Shown piece by piece: positions 34,601 to 43,318 of a stretch of DNA of 64,000 bases. Where the stretch lies: assembly GCA_019308905.1 (NCBI GenBank), contig JAFDHF010000023.1, forward strand, positions 1-64,000. The letters run 5' to 3'. The stretch's first letter is position 1. The number at the start of each line of letters is the position of its first letter. The notes under the pieces were generated by a model, which saw only the letters and a program-made list of their open reading frames with translations, searched no databases and was not told where the DNA came from. Both the position numbers and the translations under genes were made by a program. This DNA comes from Deltaproteobacteria bacterium. Lineage in GTDB: Bacteria; Desulfobacterota; BSN033; WVXP01.

Positions 34601-35647
34601 TCACCTTTCACCGCGGCGCCCGGCTCCCCCGCGGGGAAGGTATCTGGCCAGGATCTCACGGTAAGACGACAGCTCCTCGTGTCGCTGCAGATTACTCTCC
34701 ACGTATGCCAGGGTCGGAGGAATGTATTTGAGATAGGCTGGATTCTTCCTTTCAACGGCCTGATAGGCGAAGGTGCCGATGGCCTTGAGATTCCGCTGAA
34801 GGGAGGCGATGTCGAAGATAAACCGGGCCCGGGACCTATCGATCTTCTTCCCCCTCCTCCTCTCCGTCTCGGAGAGATAGTAATCCAGAAGAGACTCGAC
34901 AAGAGGATCTTCAAGAACCACGTAAGAGTCCCTGAGGAGAGAGGCCACATCATAGAGAGGCGGCCCCATCCGGGCGTCCTGGAAATCGAGCATCTTCAGG
35001 CGATCCCCATGGTAGATGAGATTCCTCGAGTGGTAGTCACGGTGGGTGAATACCTTCCTCTCTCCATCGAGAAGTGTGGCGAGGAGGAGAAAGAGCCGGC
35101 CCATGGCCTTCAGGTCCTCCGGGTGGATGGATCTTCCCAGGAGGGCCTCGATGTAGTTGGCCCTGAAGAAATCTAGCTCCCAGAGGAACCTCTCGACGGT
35201 AAAGGCCGTCTTGAAGGCAGGACAGTCCTGCCCGGCCGGCAGATCCCACTGCATCTTCACAACGCCGTCGAGGGCTTCCTGGTAGAGATGTCCGATCTCC
35301 CCGGCCTTCTTCCCTTCGATCTTTCTCTGGAGAATCTCATCTCCCAGATCCTCGAGCAGGACAAGCCCCTGTCCTGGCTCAAGCCCGTAGAGCCTCGGAA
35401 CACCCAGGCCGGACCTCTCCAGTGTACGCAAGACATTGACAAAGGGCAGCTCCTCCCCGGCAAAAGGGGCTGCAAGCTCCATCAAGACCACGGTTGCGGG
35501 AAGCTCCGGACTGTTTCGATCCAGGTGCAGCCTGTAGTAGTTGCGGTCCGAAGCATCGCCTCCGAGTTTTTCGATGGCGATGTCGACCACACCCCCAGGC
35601 AACGAAGACCGGACAAACCCCAGGAGATCCCTCGCAATGACCCTCAT
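34601..35647 (-). CDS. amgK: Sugar kinase of the aminoglycoside-phosphotransferase fold, AmgK-like
   Basis: A 348-residue APH-fold kinase. LGGDASDRNYYRLHL is the nucleotide-binding loop, VVLMELAAP and LVLLEDLGDEIL the hinge, HRDYHSRNLIYHGDRLKMLD the catalytic loop and start of the metal loop, and DFQDARMGPPLYDVASLLRD the metal-binding end. In Pseudomonas, AmgK phosphorylates N-acetylmuramate or N-acetylglucosamine at the anomeric carbon in a peptidoglycan recycling shortcut, and is paired with MurU. Here it lies about 110 bases downstream of a nucleotidyltransferase like MurU, which supports the name. ATG 35647 is chosen, with GAGG upstream. Substrate identity is inferred. Confidence 0.7.
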   Translation of the reverse strand: MRVIARDLLGFVRSSLPGGVVDIAIEKLGGDASDRNYYRLHLDRNSPELPATVVLMELAAPFAGEELPFVNVLRTLERSGLGVPRLYGLEPGQGLVLLEDLGDEILQRKIEGKKAGEIGHLYQEALDGVVKMQWDLPAGQDCPAFKTAFTVERFLWELDFFRANYIEALLGRSIHPEDLKAMGRLFLLLATLLDGERKVFTHRDYHSRNLIYHGDRLKMLDFQDARMGPPLYDVASLLRDSYVVLEDPLVESLLDYYLSETERRRGKKIDRSRARFIFDIASLQRNLKAIGTFAYQAVERKNPAYLKYIPPTLAYVESNLQRHEELSSYREILARYLPRGGAGRRGER

Positions 35648-35757
35648 GGAAACCTCACAATCCCTCGCCCCGGTGATATGGGTTCTCTCTCCCGGCCGAT
35701 CCGGATATGTGGAGAACATCACCCCTTGACCTGCCCGGTATTCCTCCGGCGGCTTTC

Positions 35758-36762
35758 TCAGTCGATTCTCACCCGCTCCCTGCCCGAGACCGCCATGCCC
35801 TCAACGGATGTCCCTGCCTCGATAGTGGTCCTGTGGCCCACAATCGACCCTCTCACCCGCGCACCAGGGCCGATCCGAACCCCGTTCCAGAGAACAGAGT
35901 CCTCAACAACCGCCCCTTCCCCGATCTGGCAGTCCTCTCCCACGACCGCCCGCGGCCCCACCCGCGCTCCCTCTCCCACGCGACAGTCCCTGCCCGCCAA
36001 AACAGGGGCGACCTCCTCCACATGATCCGAAAGAGGGCTTGTGCTGCGCGGTTCCGGCCCTTCCCGGTTCAAGACCTCCATGTGGGCGGTGAGGTAAGTC
36101 CTGCGGCTCCCCACCTCGGCCCAGAAAGCCCCTGTCACAAATCCCCATATGCCCAGGCCCTCCCCGATGAGGCGGGGGTAGACATCCCGGTTGATCTCGC
36201 ACAGGCAACCACGGGGGATCCAGTCGAGGATCTCGGGTTGAAACAGGTGAATCCCGGTAAATACGTACCCCTTGCCTTCTCCCGGGGCACCCCCGCCCCT
36301 GATAGCGATGATTCGCCCCTCTTCGCCGATCCTCACGGTCCCATAAGGGTCTTCCGGTAATCTCTCGCGGAGAACCATGGTGGCCATCGCCCCCCTCTCC
36401 CTGTGAAAGGATAGGGGGGCAGCCAGATCGCCTTCGAAGAGACTGTCGCTGTTGATCATGACGAATGTTTCGTCCCCAAAGTGCTCTTCCGCCTTCTTGA
36501 GCCCACCTGCGGTTCCCAGGAGATCCGGCTCATAGGAGAGATGGATCTTCAAAGGCCACGACCCCTCTTCTATGGCTGAAATGACCGAGCGGGGCCGGTA
36601 GTGGAGGTTGACGACCACTTCGTCTATCCCGTTCCGCTCGAGCCACTCCAGGCAGTGATGGATCAGGGGCCGGTTGAAAAAGGGGACAGCAGGCTTGGCT
36701 ATCTCCCTGGTCAAGGGAAGAAGCCGTGTTCCGAGCCCGGCAGCAAGAACCATGGCCTTCAC
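35758..36762 (-). CDS. Sugar-1-phosphate nucleotidyltransferase with left-handed helix tail, MurU-like
   Basis: A 334-residue nucleotidyltransferase. The N-terminal signature KAMVLAAGLGTRLLPLTREI carries the GxGTR loop. LGTAGGLKKAEEHFGDETF and VMINSDSL bind sugar and metal. The C-terminal third is a hexapeptide-repeat beta helix (CRVGEGARVGPRAVVGEDC, QIGEGAVVEDSVLWNGVRIG), absent in the short Pseudomonas MurU. It would make UDP-MurNAc from MurNAc-1-phosphate if it is the partner of the adjacent AmgK-like kinase; a mannose- or glucose-1-phosphate enzyme is the alternative. The start is GTG 36762, giving the usual MKAMVLAAG N-terminus. Confidence 0.7.
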   Translation of the reverse strand: MKAMVLAAGLGTRLLPLTREIAKPAVPFFNRPLIHHCLEWLERNGIDEVVVNLHYRPRSVISAIEEGSWPLKIHLSYEPDLLGTAGGLKKAEEHFGDETFVMINSDSLFEGDLAAPLSFHRERGAMATMVLRERLPEDPYGTVRIGEEGRIIAIRGGGAPGEGKGYVFTGIHLFQPEILDWIPRGCLCEINRDVYPRLIGEGLGIWGFVTGAFWAEVGSRRTYLTAHMEVLNREGPEPRSTSPLSDHVEEVAPVLAGRDCRVGEGARVGPRAVVGEDCQIGEGAVVEDSVLWNGVRIGPGARVRGSIVGHRTTIEAGTSVEGMAVSGRERVRID

Positions 36763-36938
36763 CTTCTCACCCCAAAGCGGAAAAACTCCTGCATCTCTCT
36801 TTCAATACCACAAAGCTCCCTCGATATCCAACGCCCTTTTGACCAGCACGATCCTGCCCCCGGTGAGGTTTCCAGGGGTTTAGAGGAGGGAGGAGAAGGG
36901 AGACTGCCCGAAATTGTAAACCTATTGTCCAAATGCTG

Positions 36939-36967
36939 TTGACATTTCTTGCTTGCCGTGATAGATC
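36939..36967 (+). promoter_or_regulatory. Possible sigma-70 promoter for the symporter gene
   Basis: TTGACA (36939-36944), 17 bases, TAGATC (36962-36967). The minus-10 is poor. The TTG start lies at 37002 after GAGGAGAGGG. Confidence 0.35.
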
Positions 36968-37001
36968 CGGATACGGTTGACCGCCACTCGAGGAGAGGGA
37001 T

Positions 37002-38411
37002 TTGATACTCCCGTTTCTCACCGTCTATTTCATCGGGATGATCTGGATCGGGCTCAGGAGCGCCGGAAAGATCAGAGGACTGGAAACCTTCCTGGTGGCC
37101 GATCGGAAGGGGAGTTCCCTTCTCGTCACCGGATCACTTGTGGCCACAGTAATCGGAGGGTCGAGCACAATCGGCATGGCGGGCAAGGGATTCTCCTGGG
37201 GGCTCGTGGGGTCCTGGTGGATGCTTGTCGGCGTTCCGGGACTTCTCCTCCTCTCGTTTTTCCTCGCAGGGAGGATACGTCACTCCCGTCTCTTCACCCT
37301 GCCGGAACTCCTGGAAAGACACTACGGGGCCTCTGTCAAACTCGTGGCCTCTGTTGTTATCCTCTGGGCCTGGGTGGGGATCATAGGCGGCCAGATCGTC
37401 GCTTCCGGACGGGTCCTCCATGCCATCATATCCGGCGATCTCACGGTCATGATGGCTGTTTCGGCTGCAATCTTCATGACCTACACCATTCTCGGGGGCC
37501 AGGTCTCGATTCTCCGAACGGATGTCGTACAGGCGGCCGTCATGGTGGCAGGCATATCCCTCTGCACGTTCCTCTCCTTACAGGAGATAGGAGGGTTCGG
37601 AGCCATGAAAAACCACCTCTCCGAGGACTTCCTCTCCTTCCCGGTCAACGGATCCTTTTCGTGGGGAGACCTGGTCGAATGGCTGGTCCTCGTGGGCTCG
37701 GCTTATCTGGTGGGACCCGATATCTACTCCCGCCTCTTCTCTGCCAGAGACGGAAAGACTGCCCGCCGGAGCGTCCTATTCACGGCCCTGATCCTGGTAC
37801 CCATGGCCTTCTCCATCGTCCTCATCGGTATGTCCGCCAGGGTTCTGGATCCCTCTCTCTCGGGTGAACAGGCCTTTCCCTACATCATCAGGGAGGTGCT
37901 ACCCCCGGGGATCAACGCCTTTGTCATGGCAGCCCTCCTGTGCGCCCTCATGTCCTCGGCCGACACGGTGCTGCTCACCTCGGCCACTATTCTCTCGGTG
38001 GACATAGCCGGCGAACTCGTCACCGGGATCCGGGGCAAGCCCCTGGGAGAACGGAGTCTCCTCCTCATCTCAAGGCTCGCCGTTATCCTCCTCGGCCTGC
38101 TGGCCCTGGGATTTGCCCTGAGACTCAAGGGGGTGATCGCCCTGCTTCTGTTCGGTTATTCCATCTACACGGCAGGCCTTGTGGTTCCCGCCTTACTGGG
38201 CTTCTATGCCCGGAGGCTCCGCCTCACACCTGCAGGGGCTGTCGCCGCCGTTATCGGGGGGGGTGGGTGGGTGGCTATTGGAAAGACAGGGTTCCTAGCC
38301 GGCCCAGGCTTGGATCGGCTACTCCCCCTGAGACCCGGCCTCCAGGGGGTAGTAATCTCCCTGGTTCTCCTCCTTGCAGGGAGCTACCTCCTCCCCGCGC
38401 AAAAACGCTGA
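37002..38411 (+). CDS. Sodium:solute symporter family transporter
   Basis: A 469-residue integral membrane protein of the SSS fold with about 13 hydrophobic helices. Landmarks are IRGLETFLVADRKGSSLLVT and GSLVATVIGGSSTIGMAGKG (sodium-site helix 1), LARTDVVQAAVM-like RTDVVQAAVMVAGIS and ALLCALMSSADTVLLTSATI, the conserved helix-8 motif with SS-D. Start TTG 37002 follows GAGGAGAGGG. The substrate is not evident; SSS members near this length take up amino acids, sugars, pantothenate or proline. It stands alone, divergent from the recycling pair. Confidence 0.85.
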   Translation: MILPFLTVYFIGMIWIGLRSAGKIRGLETFLVADRKGSSLLVTGSLVATVIGGSSTIGMAGKGFSWGLVGSWWMLVGVPGLLLLSFFLAGRIRHSRLFTLPELLERHYGASVKLVASVVILWAWVGIIGGQIVASGRVLHAIISGDLTVMMAVSAAIFMTYTILGGQVSILRTDVVQAAVMVAGISLCTFLSLQEIGGFGAMKNHLSEDFLSFPVNGSFSWGDLVEWLVLVGSAYLVGPDIYSRLFSARDGKTARRSVLFTALILVPMAFSIVLIGMSARVLDPSLSGEQAFPYIIREVLPPGINAFVMAALLCALMSSADTVLLTSATILSVDIAGELVTGIRGKPLGERSLLLISRLAVILLGLLALGFALRLKGVIALLLFGYSIYTAGLVVPALLGFYARRLRLTPAGAVAAVIGGGGWVAIGKTGFLAGPGLDRLLPLRPGLQGVVISLVLLLAGSYLLPAQKR

Positions 38412-38534
38412 GCAGAGACACGTCCGGCCCGTCCCAACCCGCCGGGGCCCTCCTGCGAGGGAGGGATCCCTTCTGGAGAGAACACACCTCCCCAGGCCGG
38501 TCTTGGCTGGCCCGGACCAGGTCTCCCAAACCCT

Positions 38535-39758
38535 CTACCTGTGTCTGGTATGTTCCGGATGGATACCCGCCATCAGAGAGGAGATCGGCTTTCCCTCCTT
38601 GTAATCCTTCCAGAAGGGGGAGATATCTCTCAGCCTCTCCACAATAGCCGGGAGTTTCTCGATCACCCAGTCGATGTCCTCATCGGTATTGTAGATACTG
38701 AGGCTGAACCGGATCGACCCATGGGCAGCCGTAAAAGGCACTCCCATGGCCCGCAACACATGGGAGGGCTCCAGGGAACCGGAGGTACAGGCCGAACCCG
38801 AAGAGGCACAGATCCCCTGGTCGCTCATCAGCAGGAGAATCGACTCCCCTTCCACATACTCGAAGCTGAGGCTGCACGTATTGGGAAGCCTGTTGTCCCG
38901 ATCACCGTTCACCAGGGTGTTGGGAATCCTATCGAGCAGTTCCTTCTCCAATCTATCACGGAGGGCCCTGACCCGGCCGTTCTCCTCATCCATGTGCTCG
39001 ATGGCGAGTTCCGCGGCCTTTCCCAGGCCGATTATGGAGGGGACGTTCTCTGTTCCTCCCCGTCTGCCTCCCTCCTGATGGCCTCCGATAAAGAAAGGGG
39101 AGAACTTGGTCCCCTTCCGGATATAGAGAACCCCTATGCCTTTGGGGGCATGGAGTTTGTGGCCGGACAGGGACATGAGATCGATGTGGCTCTTGGCCAT
39201 GTCGAGGGGAATCTTACCGACCGCCTGAACAGCATCGGTGTGAAAGGGGATCCCTCTCGCCTTGACGATCTCCCCGATCTCTTCGATGGGGAAAATCACC
39301 CCTGTTTCGTTGTTTGCATAGAGGATAGTGACCAGAGCGGTCTGCTCGTCGATGGCGTCACGGAGTTCATCGAGATCGAGCCGGCCCATCCGGTCCACTC
39401 CGAGCTCTGTCACGCGGTATCCCCTGGCTCTCAGATACTGGCCCACGTTGAGAACGGCCGGGTGCTCCACCCTGGTGGTTATCACGTGGTTCTTCTCGGG
39501 GTAGGACTCCAGAGTTCCCCGAATCGCCGCATTGTCGCTCTCCGTACCGCAGCTGGTAAAGACAATCTCAGAGGGATCTGCATTCAGGAGCGCTGCAACC
39601 CGTTCCCTCGCCTCGGCGATCTTCCTGGCCACCTGTCCCCCGAAGAAATGCATGCTTGAAGGATTGCCATAGAGTTCACTGAAATAGGGAAGCATGGCCT
39701 CCACAACCTCAGGGGCTACCCTGGTGGTCGCATTGTTGTCCAGATAGACCGTTCTCAT
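38535..39758 (-). CDS. nifS: Cysteine desulfurase NifS
   Basis: PLP-dependent enzyme of 407 residues that takes sulfur from cysteine for Fe-S assembly. MRTVYLDNNATTRVAPEVVE is the N-terminal signature. The PLP-binding lysine lies in HIDLMSLSGHKLHAPKGIGV, with HTDAVQAVGKIPLDM upstream. The mobile-loop cysteine is in CASSGSACTSGSLEPSHVL. It starts inside the nifU stop (ATGA), so the pair is coupled. As NifS it could also supply selenium to selenophosphate synthetase in selenium-using cells, but that is speculation. Confidence 0.95.
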   Translation of the reverse strand: MRTVYLDNNATTRVAPEVVEAMLPYFSELYGNPSSMHFFGGQVARKIAEARERVAALLNADPSEIVFTSCGTESDNAAIRGTLESYPEKNHVITTRVEHPAVLNVGQYLRARGYRVTELGVDRMGRLDLDELRDAIDEQTALVTILYANNETGVIFPIEEIGEIVKARGIPFHTDAVQAVGKIPLDMAKSHIDLMSLSGHKLHAPKGIGVLYIRKGTKFSPFFIGGHQEGGRRGGTENVPSIIGLGKAAELAIEHMDEENGRVRALRDRLEKELLDRIPNTLVNGDRDNRLPNTCSLSFEYVEGESILLLMSDQGICASSGSACTSGSLEPSHVLRAMGVPFTAAHGSIRFSLSIYNTDEDIDWVIEKLPAIVERLRDISPFWKDYKEGKPISSLMAGIHPEHTRHR

Positions 39759-40597
39759 GGTTTGACCTCCTTGACCACAATATCAGGACCCACAAACTCG
39801 CGGAGCTTGCTCTCCACGTATTTCTTCAAGGTGAACTCGGAACTCGGGCAGAACGAACAGGTCCCCCGCAGGGCCACATAGACCGTGTTTCCATCGATAT
39901 CTACCAGTTCCAGATCACCCCCATCGGCCCTCATAGGTGGGATGATCTCCCGCTGCAGCGTTTCCTCCACGAGTCTTATTTTCTGGAGGTTGGTCAGTTT
40001 CCTGCCTGGCGGAGGAACCGGTGCAGCAGGCTTCTTCTCCCTCCCCCACACCTTCTCCAGGATGGCCTCGATCTTGGGATGGCAAGCCTGGCACCCGCCG
40101 CCGGCTTTTGTGTAGTGAGTCACCTGTTCCCTTGTGGTGAGGTTGTTCTCCCGGATTGCCCGCTCAATCTCCTTGTCTGTGATGCCGAAGCACTTACAGA
40201 CGATCTCGAACTCCTGTTTCTTCTGCTCCTCCCCGCGGTAGTTTGCAATGGCAGCCTCGAGTGCCTCCCGGCCCATCACCGAGCAGTGCATCTTCTCCTC
40301 TGGAAGCCCGCCCAGGTAACCCGCGATATCCTGGTTGGTCACCTTCTCCGCTTCCTCCAGAGTCATGCCCTTGACTATCTCTGTCAGGGCAGAAGACGAG
40401 GCAATGGCACTCGCACACCCGAAGGTCTTGAATTTCGCCTCTTTGATCCTCTTGTTCTCATCAAGCTTGAAGGTCAAGCGCAGAGCGTCCCCGCAGGCCA
40501 ATGAACCGACCTCTCCCACTCCGTCCGCGTTCTCCACCTCCCCCACGTTCCTTGGGTTGAGAAAATGATCCTTCACCTTGTCGGTATATTCCCACAT
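39755..40597 (-). CDS. nifU: Fe-S scaffold protein NifU (three-domain)
   Basis: A 280-residue scaffold for iron-sulfur clusters. ATG 40597 has GGGAGGATCAC upstream. The N-terminal U domain holds three cysteines at about positions 35, 61 and 105 (GSLACGDAL, KTFGCASAIA, MHCSVMGREA). The central BFD-like [2Fe-2S] domain has VCKCFGITDKEIERAIREN and GGGCQACHPKI. The C-terminal Nfu domain has GTCSFCPSSEFTLKKYVE. This three-part form is typical of anaerobes that use NifU/NifS for general Fe-S assembly even without nitrogenase. No nif structural genes are seen in this window. Confidence 0.95.
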   Translation of the reverse strand: MWEYTDKVKDHFLNPRNVGEVENADGVGEVGSLACGDALRLTFKLDENKRIKEAKFKTFGCASAIASSSALTEIVKGMTLEEAEKVTNQDIAGYLGGLPEEKMHCSVMGREALEAAIANYRGEEQKKQEFEIVCKCFGITDKEIERAIRENNLTTREQVTHYTKAGGGCQACHPKIEAILEKVWGREKKPAAPVPPPGRKLTNLQKIRLVEETLQREIIPPMRADGGDLELVDIDGNTVYVALRGTCSFCPSSEFTLKKYVESKLREFVGPDIVVKEVKP

Positions 40598-40630
40598 GTG
40601 ATCCTCCCTATCTATGCCATGTTCATACAT

Positions 40631-40660
40631 ATTATAGAATCAAACCGTTCAGCCCGTCAA
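40631..40660 (-). promoter_or_regulatory. Sigma-70 promoter for nifU-nifS
   Basis: Minus strand TTGACG (40660-40655), 18 bases, perfect TATAAT (40636-40631), with the ATG 34 bases downstream at 40597. No clear IscR-type site was recognised. Confidence 0.65.
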
Positions 40661-41096
40661 ACCGGTTGCCCTGTCGTGGTCATAATTCCAGAGCCAGGGG
40701 CGCTTGGAAAGGAGACCTCTCCGGTCCCACGTCCAGACCCGATAGGCCGGCTCCGATCTTGATGCAGCCCGGCCCCTCGAGTCATCTGCGGACCGGGCTT
40801 TCTTGGGTGATTTCTGACCTTCAGCCGGGAAAAAGCGATCGAAAACCGATCAGACCCACCAGAGGTGGAGGATTACCCATGTGCCTATCATATCCAACGG
40901 GCGATCCCCCCAAAAGGCGTAGGGCCTCGAGGAGTTCCCGGTGCCTGAGGGGCTTTCGGTTGCGGTCCGGTTTTCCGGGGACATCTTCGGGCTCACCGGG
41001 TGTTGTTCCGTCCGCCAGGATCACGGATCCAGTGGAGACATGATTTCGATATAATCCTTTTCTCGTTTTGCACCAGTTGGCACAAAAAGGAGACTC
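40661..41096. other. Intergenic region, no gene seen
   Basis: Between the divergent nifU and PilZ genes. Open frames here are arginine/proline-rich and overlap on both strands without start signals or family resemblance. A TATAAT at 41050-41055 lacks a minus-35 box. Confidence 0.4.
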
Positions 41097-41112
41097 TGGC
41101 ACAAAATATGCT
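41097..41112 (+). promoter_or_regulatory. Sigma-54-type promoter for the PilZ gene
   Basis: TGGCAC-AAAAT-ATGCT matches the minus-24/minus-12 pattern, with the GG and GC dinucleotides exactly 10 bases apart. A second TTGGCACAAAAA (41077-41088) just upstream lacks a minus-12. The start codon lies 54 bases after the minus-12. Confidence 0.5.
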
Positions 41113-41165
41113 TGCATAGTAGAAGGCGGGTTGCTTCTATCTCCCAATCCCAAGAGGTATCGACC

Positions 41166-41555
41166 ATGATCGACCAGAAGGGCACCGGTTTCGAACACCG
41201 CGTGTGTGAGAGGAGAAAGCACAGAAGGTATTTCGGCGACATCCCCTTTGACTGCTGGCCACTGAAGCAGGGCAAGAGAGGACCGTCACAGGTGGGAATC
41301 GCGGAAAACGCCGGAGCCGGCGGCCTCTGCATCCATCTTGAGGAGAGGATCCCCGAGGGCAATGAGATCATCCTCGAACTCTATTACAGGGACGATCACA
41401 GGTTTTCGAGTCTGAAGCTCCTCGCCGTGGTCATCTGGAACAGCGAGGAGAGGGAGGCACGGGGATACAGACACGGGTTGAAGCTCCTGAGACTCGAAAC
41501 CGGAGGGGGCCGCAAGCTCCAATCACTTCTCAAACAGTGTCTCGCCCTCATGTGA
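41166..41555 (+). CDS. PilZ-domain protein
   Basis: A 129-residue single-domain protein. ATG 41166 follows AAGAGGT. The RxxxR element is ERRKHRRYFGDIPFDCWPL. The second c-di-GMP motif reads AENAGAGGLCIHLEERIPEG: the consensus D/N-x-S-x-x-G has Gly in the Ser position. Later strands LKLLAVVIWNSEEREARGYR and HGLKLLRL fit the PilZ barrel. Binding of cyclic di-GMP is likely but may be weakened by the Ser change. A sigma-54-type promoter lies upstream. Its target is unknown. Confidence 0.8.
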   Translation: MIDQKGTGFEHRVCERRKHRRYFGDIPFDCWPLKQGKRGPSQVGIAENAGAGGLCIHLEERIPEGNEIILELYYRDDHRFSSLKLLAVVIWNSEEREARGYRHGLKLLRLETGGGRKLQSLLKQCLALM

Positions 41556-41658
41556 GGTAAAGTTCTCCCATCGAATGGACGATGGATACATGGAGAGATC
41601 CGTGGAAGACGGGTATCATGAGAGAGGATAAAACCCCAATCAGGAGGCGCGTTCCGCT

Positions 41659-42003
41659 ATGAAAAGAACCCTTGTTCTCATCGCCCTTGTCTCGTTGCTG
41701 GGTCTGATCGCCTGCCCTCCCCGGGCGGGTTCGCAGCAGGTCTCGAGACTCGCTGCCGAGTACGGGGGAAAGGTTTTCAAGAGCCCATCTGATCCAGATT
41801 ACCTCTCCTACCAGAAACAGGCCAAGGCGATTCTCCTCCGGAAAATCAGGGACCGCTACGGAGTCGACCTGAACGGAGAGAATCTTTCTCCGGATCAACT
41901 CTTGGAGATAGAAGCCCTTCTCAGGGTCAAGCGGTCTGATGAATCGGTTGAGTACATCCTCAACCGGTTTCCAGGGGTTCTCCACCACGCCCCTTCGAGT
42001 TGA
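41659..42003 (+). CDS. Small exported lipoprotein, unknown
   Basis: A 114-residue protein with the signal MKRTLVLIALVSLLGLIAC, whose LIAC is a lipobox. AGGAGG sits 13 bases upstream of ATG. The mature part is helical and charged (DYLSYQKQAKAILLRKIRDR, SPDQLLEIEALLRVKRSDES). No known domain is recognised. It lies between the PilZ and M42 genes with gaps of about 100 and 75 bases. Confidence 0.6.
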   Translation: MKRTLVLIALVSLLGLIACPPRAGSQQVSRLAAEYGGKVFKSPSDPDYLSYQKQAKAILLRKIRDRYGVDLNGENLSPDQLLEIEALLRVKRSDESVEYILNRFPGVLHHAPSS

Positions 42004-42078
42004 TGTCCTGGGTTCTTCGGTCTGCAAGAGGGAGCAATCCCAGGGCATTGAAAGGCCGTAGATGGGGGAGGTCTGCGA

Positions 42079-43137
42079 GTGACCAACCTTGAGCTCCTCG
42101 AACAACTCTGCAGCCGGTTCGGCGTGTCGGGATTCGAAAACGAGGTCCGTAATTGGATATCCCAAACAGTCAGGCCACTTGCGGACAGGACCGAGACCGA
42201 CGTGCTGGGGAACCTCACCGCCTGGATCAATCCAGACCGGGACTTCACGCTCATGCTGGATGCCCACATGGATGAAATCGGGCTCATGGTCAGCCATGTG
42301 GAGGAAGGCGGGTTTCTCCGGTTCGCCCTGATCGGAGGATGGGATCCCAGGGTTCTCCCGGGCCAACAGGTGGAGATCAGACCGGCCGGGGAGCGGGGGT
42401 TTCGCGGTGTGATCGGGGCCCTGCCGCCTCACCTTCAAAGGCCGGAAGAGGAGAAACAACCCTGGAAGGTCGAAGACCTGTTTATCGATGTAGGAGCAGA
42501 ATCGAAGGAAGCAGTGAGGGCAATGGGAATCGGACCGGGGACCCCGGCGACCCTGGCATACCCCTTCCATGCCTTGGAGGGCAACCGGGTCATGGGAAAA
42601 GCGCTAGATGACCGGGTCGGCTGTGCGGTCCTGATCCGATGCCTGGAGTATTTCTCGGAGAATCGTCCGGATTTCACAGTGGTCGCCAATTTCGCCGTGG
42701 GCGAGGAGGTCGGCCTACGAGGAGCAAAGACCGCCGGCTACACGATTCAACCCGATCTCGCCCTGGTCGTTGAGGGAACCACAGCCGCCGACACACCCGG
42801 TACACCCGCCCATAAATGCCCGGCACGGCTCTGTCACGGTCCGGCCATCTCGGTAGCCGACAGGTCGATCATAGTGAACCCCGCCCTCGTGCGGTTCATG
42901 GAAGAGGCCGCTGTCCGACTCGGTATCCCCTGGCAACACAAAATCCCCCTGTCCGGCGCCACCGACGCAGGGGCTATCCATCTGAGCAGGGGCGGCGTCC
43001 TGACAGGTGTCATCTCGGTCCCGTGCCGTTATATACATTCGCCGAGCAGCGTGCTGGCCCTCACCGACCTGGAACACACCGTCGCACTCGTCCTGGAAGT
43101 TGCTCGGAGAGCACCCGAAATAGGGAGGCTTCAATAG
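42079..43137 (+). CDS. M42-family metallo-aminopeptidase
   Basis: A 352-residue cytoplasmic aminopeptidase, probably a large tetrahedral oligomer as in the family. Metal ligands and catalytic residues are visible: His and Asp in LMLDAHMDEIGLMVSHV, Asp in KALDDRVGCAVLI, the Glu pair in FAVGEEVGLRGAKTAGY and His in CRYIHSPSSVLAL. GTG 42079 is the start, with GGGGAGG upstream. The annotation as endoglucanase sometimes seen in this family is historical. It would complete degradation of peptides released by proteases. Confidence 0.9.
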   Translation: MTNLELLEQLCSRFGVSGFENEVRNWISQTVRPLADRTETDVLGNLTAWINPDRDFTLMLDAHMDEIGLMVSHVEEGGFLRFALIGGWDPRVLPGQQVEIRPAGERGFRGVIGALPPHLQRPEEEKQPWKVEDLFIDVGAESKEAVRAMGIGPGTPATLAYPFHALEGNRVMGKALDDRVGCAVLIRCLEYFSENRPDFTVVANFAVGEEVGLRGAKTAGYTIQPDLALVVEGTTAADTPGTPAHKCPARLCHGPAISVADRSIIVNPALVRFMEEAAVRLGIPWQHKIPLSGATDAGAIHLSRGGVLTGVISVPCRYIHSPSSVLALTDLEHTVALVLEVARRAPEIGRLQ

Positions 43138-43227
43138 ACAGCCATTTCCGGGCCGCCTCGAGGAGAGATACCTCCCCTCCACCCGCCCTTGACCTTGATC
43201 TTGCCTTGCCTTCCCCTTTCCGGGCCT

Positions 43228-43255
43228 TTGTCTGGAGTCACTCATCTGGTATACT
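43228..43255 (+). promoter_or_regulatory. Sigma-70-like promoter for the patatin gene
   Basis: TTGTCT (43228-43233), 16 bases, TATACT (43250-43255) with extended TGG. The ATG is at 43319. Confidence 0.45.
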
Positions 43256-43318
43256 GGATCGTGACTCTGCCGTCGAAAAGGAGAATGACGAGGCCCCACG
43301 CAGGAGGAGAGTGATCCT

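Noticed and set aside
38412-38534. Hairpin CCCTCC/GGAGGG between the convergent symporter and nifS genes as a terminator
   Set aside because: The stem is only six pairs and no T-tract follows on either strand.
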